Below are positions 62,898 through 64,000 of a stretch of DNA of 64,000 nt, one piece after another (within the stretch, counting starts at the first letter, position 1; every line of letters starts with the position of its first letter). A program made the translations under genes and the position numbers. The notes under the pieces are model-generated. The model had not been told where the DNA came from. It saw only the letters and a list, made by a program, of their open reading frames with translations, and searched no databases. This DNA is from Hydractinia symbiolongicarpus (taxonomy: Eukaryota > Cnidaria > Hydrozoa > Anthoathecata > Hydractiniidae): NCBI RefSeq assembly GCF_029227915.1, contig NC_079885.1, forward strand, positions 19,167,001 to 19,231,000, in the 5' to 3' direction.

Positions 62898-63355
62898 AAT
62901 GCGATTTCACAACATTTCCTATTGTCGAATCTGGCCATTGAAACTTTAAAATAATGTGGTTGTGTTAAGTCATTGATGGATTTGGTCCAACTAACAGAAA
63001 ATGAACAATGCACATACTCAGCATTTCCACTAGCTTTTTCCATGTGTTTAAGAAACCAATACAAATTTTCAATTGCATAATAAAAGTTGAAGAAGCTTTA
63101 GAATATGCTTTGGGTCGATTTGTTTGAAGGTTTTTGAGAGACATTCTTTCTCCAATACTTTACTAAAAGCCCGATATATAACTTGGTGCTTTAACAACTT
63201 TGAGATCATCATATTGGCCAATGGCGGCCTTTTTGACTTTTAACTCGGCATTTAAGACATGTGAGAAACAGTATCTCAAAGGATTTTTGCTGAAAGAAAG
63301 TACGTACAACTGTAAAAATAGCATTTCAATCGCGAAATAAATATCATCATGCATA

Positions 63356-63423
63356 TCCCGTGTGGTCTAGTGCTTAGGATCCGGCGCTCTATTTGCCGTG
63401 GTGTTCGACTCCCCGCACGTGAG
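63356..63423 (+). pseudogene. tRNA-Glu-like copy 15 (CTA loop, T arm shortened)
   Basis: 68 nt, with part of the variable/T-arm region missing. The anticodon loop is CTCTATT (CTA) on stem CGGCG/TGCCG. Confidence 0.6.
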
Positions 63424-63880
63424 AGTACGATTTTACAACATTTCCTATTGTCGAATCTGGCCATTAAAACTTTAAAATAATGTGGTTGTATTAAGTCATT
63501 GATGGATTTGGTCCATCTAACAGAAAATGAATAATGCAGAACCTCAGCGTTTCCACTAACTTTTTCGTCTGTTTAAGAAACAAGTACAAATTTTTAATTT
63601 CATAATAAAGGTTGAGGAAGATTTAGAAAATTCTTTGCGTCGAAGTGTTTGAAGGTTTTCGAGACACATTCCTTCACCAATATTTTACTAACAGCCCGAT
63701 AGTTAACTTAGTGCTTTAATAACTTTGAGATCAGCATATTGGCCAATGGCGGCCTTTTTGACTTTTAAATCGGCATTTAAGACATGTGAGAAACAGTATC
63801 TCAAAAGATTTTTGCTGAAAGAAAGTACGTACAACTGTAAAAATAGCATATCAATCGCGAAATAAATATCATCATGCATA

Positions 63881-63952
63881 TCCCGTGTGGTCTAGTGCTT
63901 AGGATCCGGCGCTCTATTTGCCGTGGCCGGGGTTCGATTCCCCGCACGGATG
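63881..63952 (+). tRNA. tRNA-Glu-like copy 16 (anticodon CTA)
   Basis: Loop CTCTATT gives CTA. The anticodon stem pairs (one G-U) and the T arm is perfect (CGGGG/CCCCG). The acceptor end is damaged (CACGGAT) and the D loop has one changed G (AGTGCTTAG). Confidence 0.5.
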
Positions 63953-64000
63953 AATGCGATTTTACAACATTTCCTATTGTGGAATCCTGCCTTTGCCACT

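Larger units (their letters stand above)
56187..64000 (+). repeat. tandem tRNA-Glu satellite, about 528-bp unit, 15 copies, open at window end
   Basis: tRNA-like starts are spaced 525-531 bp apart from 56482 to 63881. Each unit has a tRNA-Glu-like copy, a CGATTTTAC terminator, a block TGATGGATTTGGTCCATCTA, a block TTGCATAATAAAGGTTGAGG, CGAGAGACATTCTTTCTCC, AAGACATGTGAGAAA and a leader ATCATCATGCATATCCCG. Two spacer subtypes alternate irregularly, as expected from unequal exchange. Short antisense frames recur once per unit but carry variable frames and no start context; they are by-products. Confidence 0.95.

Noticed and set aside
56187-64000. Repeated minus-strand frames of 60-113 codons with shared segments such as SFSVRWTKSINDL
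   Set aside because: They recur because the 528-bp unit recurs, cross the tRNA bodies in antisense, and are interrupted in different places per unit.
52453-64000. CRISPR-like or rRNA-type tandem array
   Set aside because: Unit length, tRNA boxes and long similar spacers fit a tRNA satellite; there are no short identical repeats with unique spacers.

Overview
The window is AT-rich, eukaryotic and almost certainly animal DNA. Intronless class A GPCR genes, a spliced four-transmembrane gene with canonical GT/AG introns, long microsatellites, and LINE, Penelope, Gypsy, Helitron, hAT and piggyBac-type debris all point that way. The element mix and base composition suggest a cnidarian, perhaps a hydrozoan; this is inference, since no marker gene fixes the taxon.

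Region by region. 0-8 kb: a 5'-truncated Penelope-like GIY-YIG fragment between two long (TA)n tracts, a minisatellite, a near-perfect palindrome and a TTAA-flanked MITE. 8.7-10 kb (minus): an intact 423-residue ligand-gated channel of GluR0 type with a potassium selectivity filter. 10.5-16.2 kb: a second MITE family, an intact GPCR and a second Penelope-like fragment. 18.2-21.2 kb: a decayed Ty3/Gypsy element. 21.2-25.6 kb: nearly featureless. 25.6-26.5 kb: a second GPCR, a paralogue of the first. 28.3-34.9 kb: a MITE, a pogo-like end, a tandem array of Helitron-like termini and a broken Helitron Rep gene split by a hAT-like insertion. 36.2-42 kb: a duplicated segment (copy A) interrupted by a nearly intact CR1/L2-type LINE. 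41.0-46.4 kb (minus): a five-exon MS4A-like tetraspan gene. 49.7-50.2 kb: another Helitron fragment. 50.7-52.45 kb: the partner duplication (copy B), holding a truncated pseudogene of the tetraspan gene and ending inside an exon exactly where a tRNA-Glu satellite begins. 52.45-64 kb: 16 tRNA-Glu-like copies, 15 of them in a tandem array of about 528 bp period that runs off the window, interrupted by a 3.2-kb non-autonomous Helitron that itself carries a MITE.

The host genes that look functional are the channel, the two GPCRs and the tetraspan gene. The GPCRs are about 12 kb apart and are clearly related, so the locus has been a site of receptor duplication. The rest is layered mobile DNA whose nesting order can be read: MITE inside Helitron inside tRNA array; hAT inside Helitron gene; LINE inside a segmental duplication.

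The most notable signals are the potassium-filter glutamate-receptor-like channel, the tRNA-Glu satellite whose copies have drifted to anticodons CTA (amber), CTT, CAA and CCC, and the head-to-tail Helitron-terminus array with a covarying hairpin.
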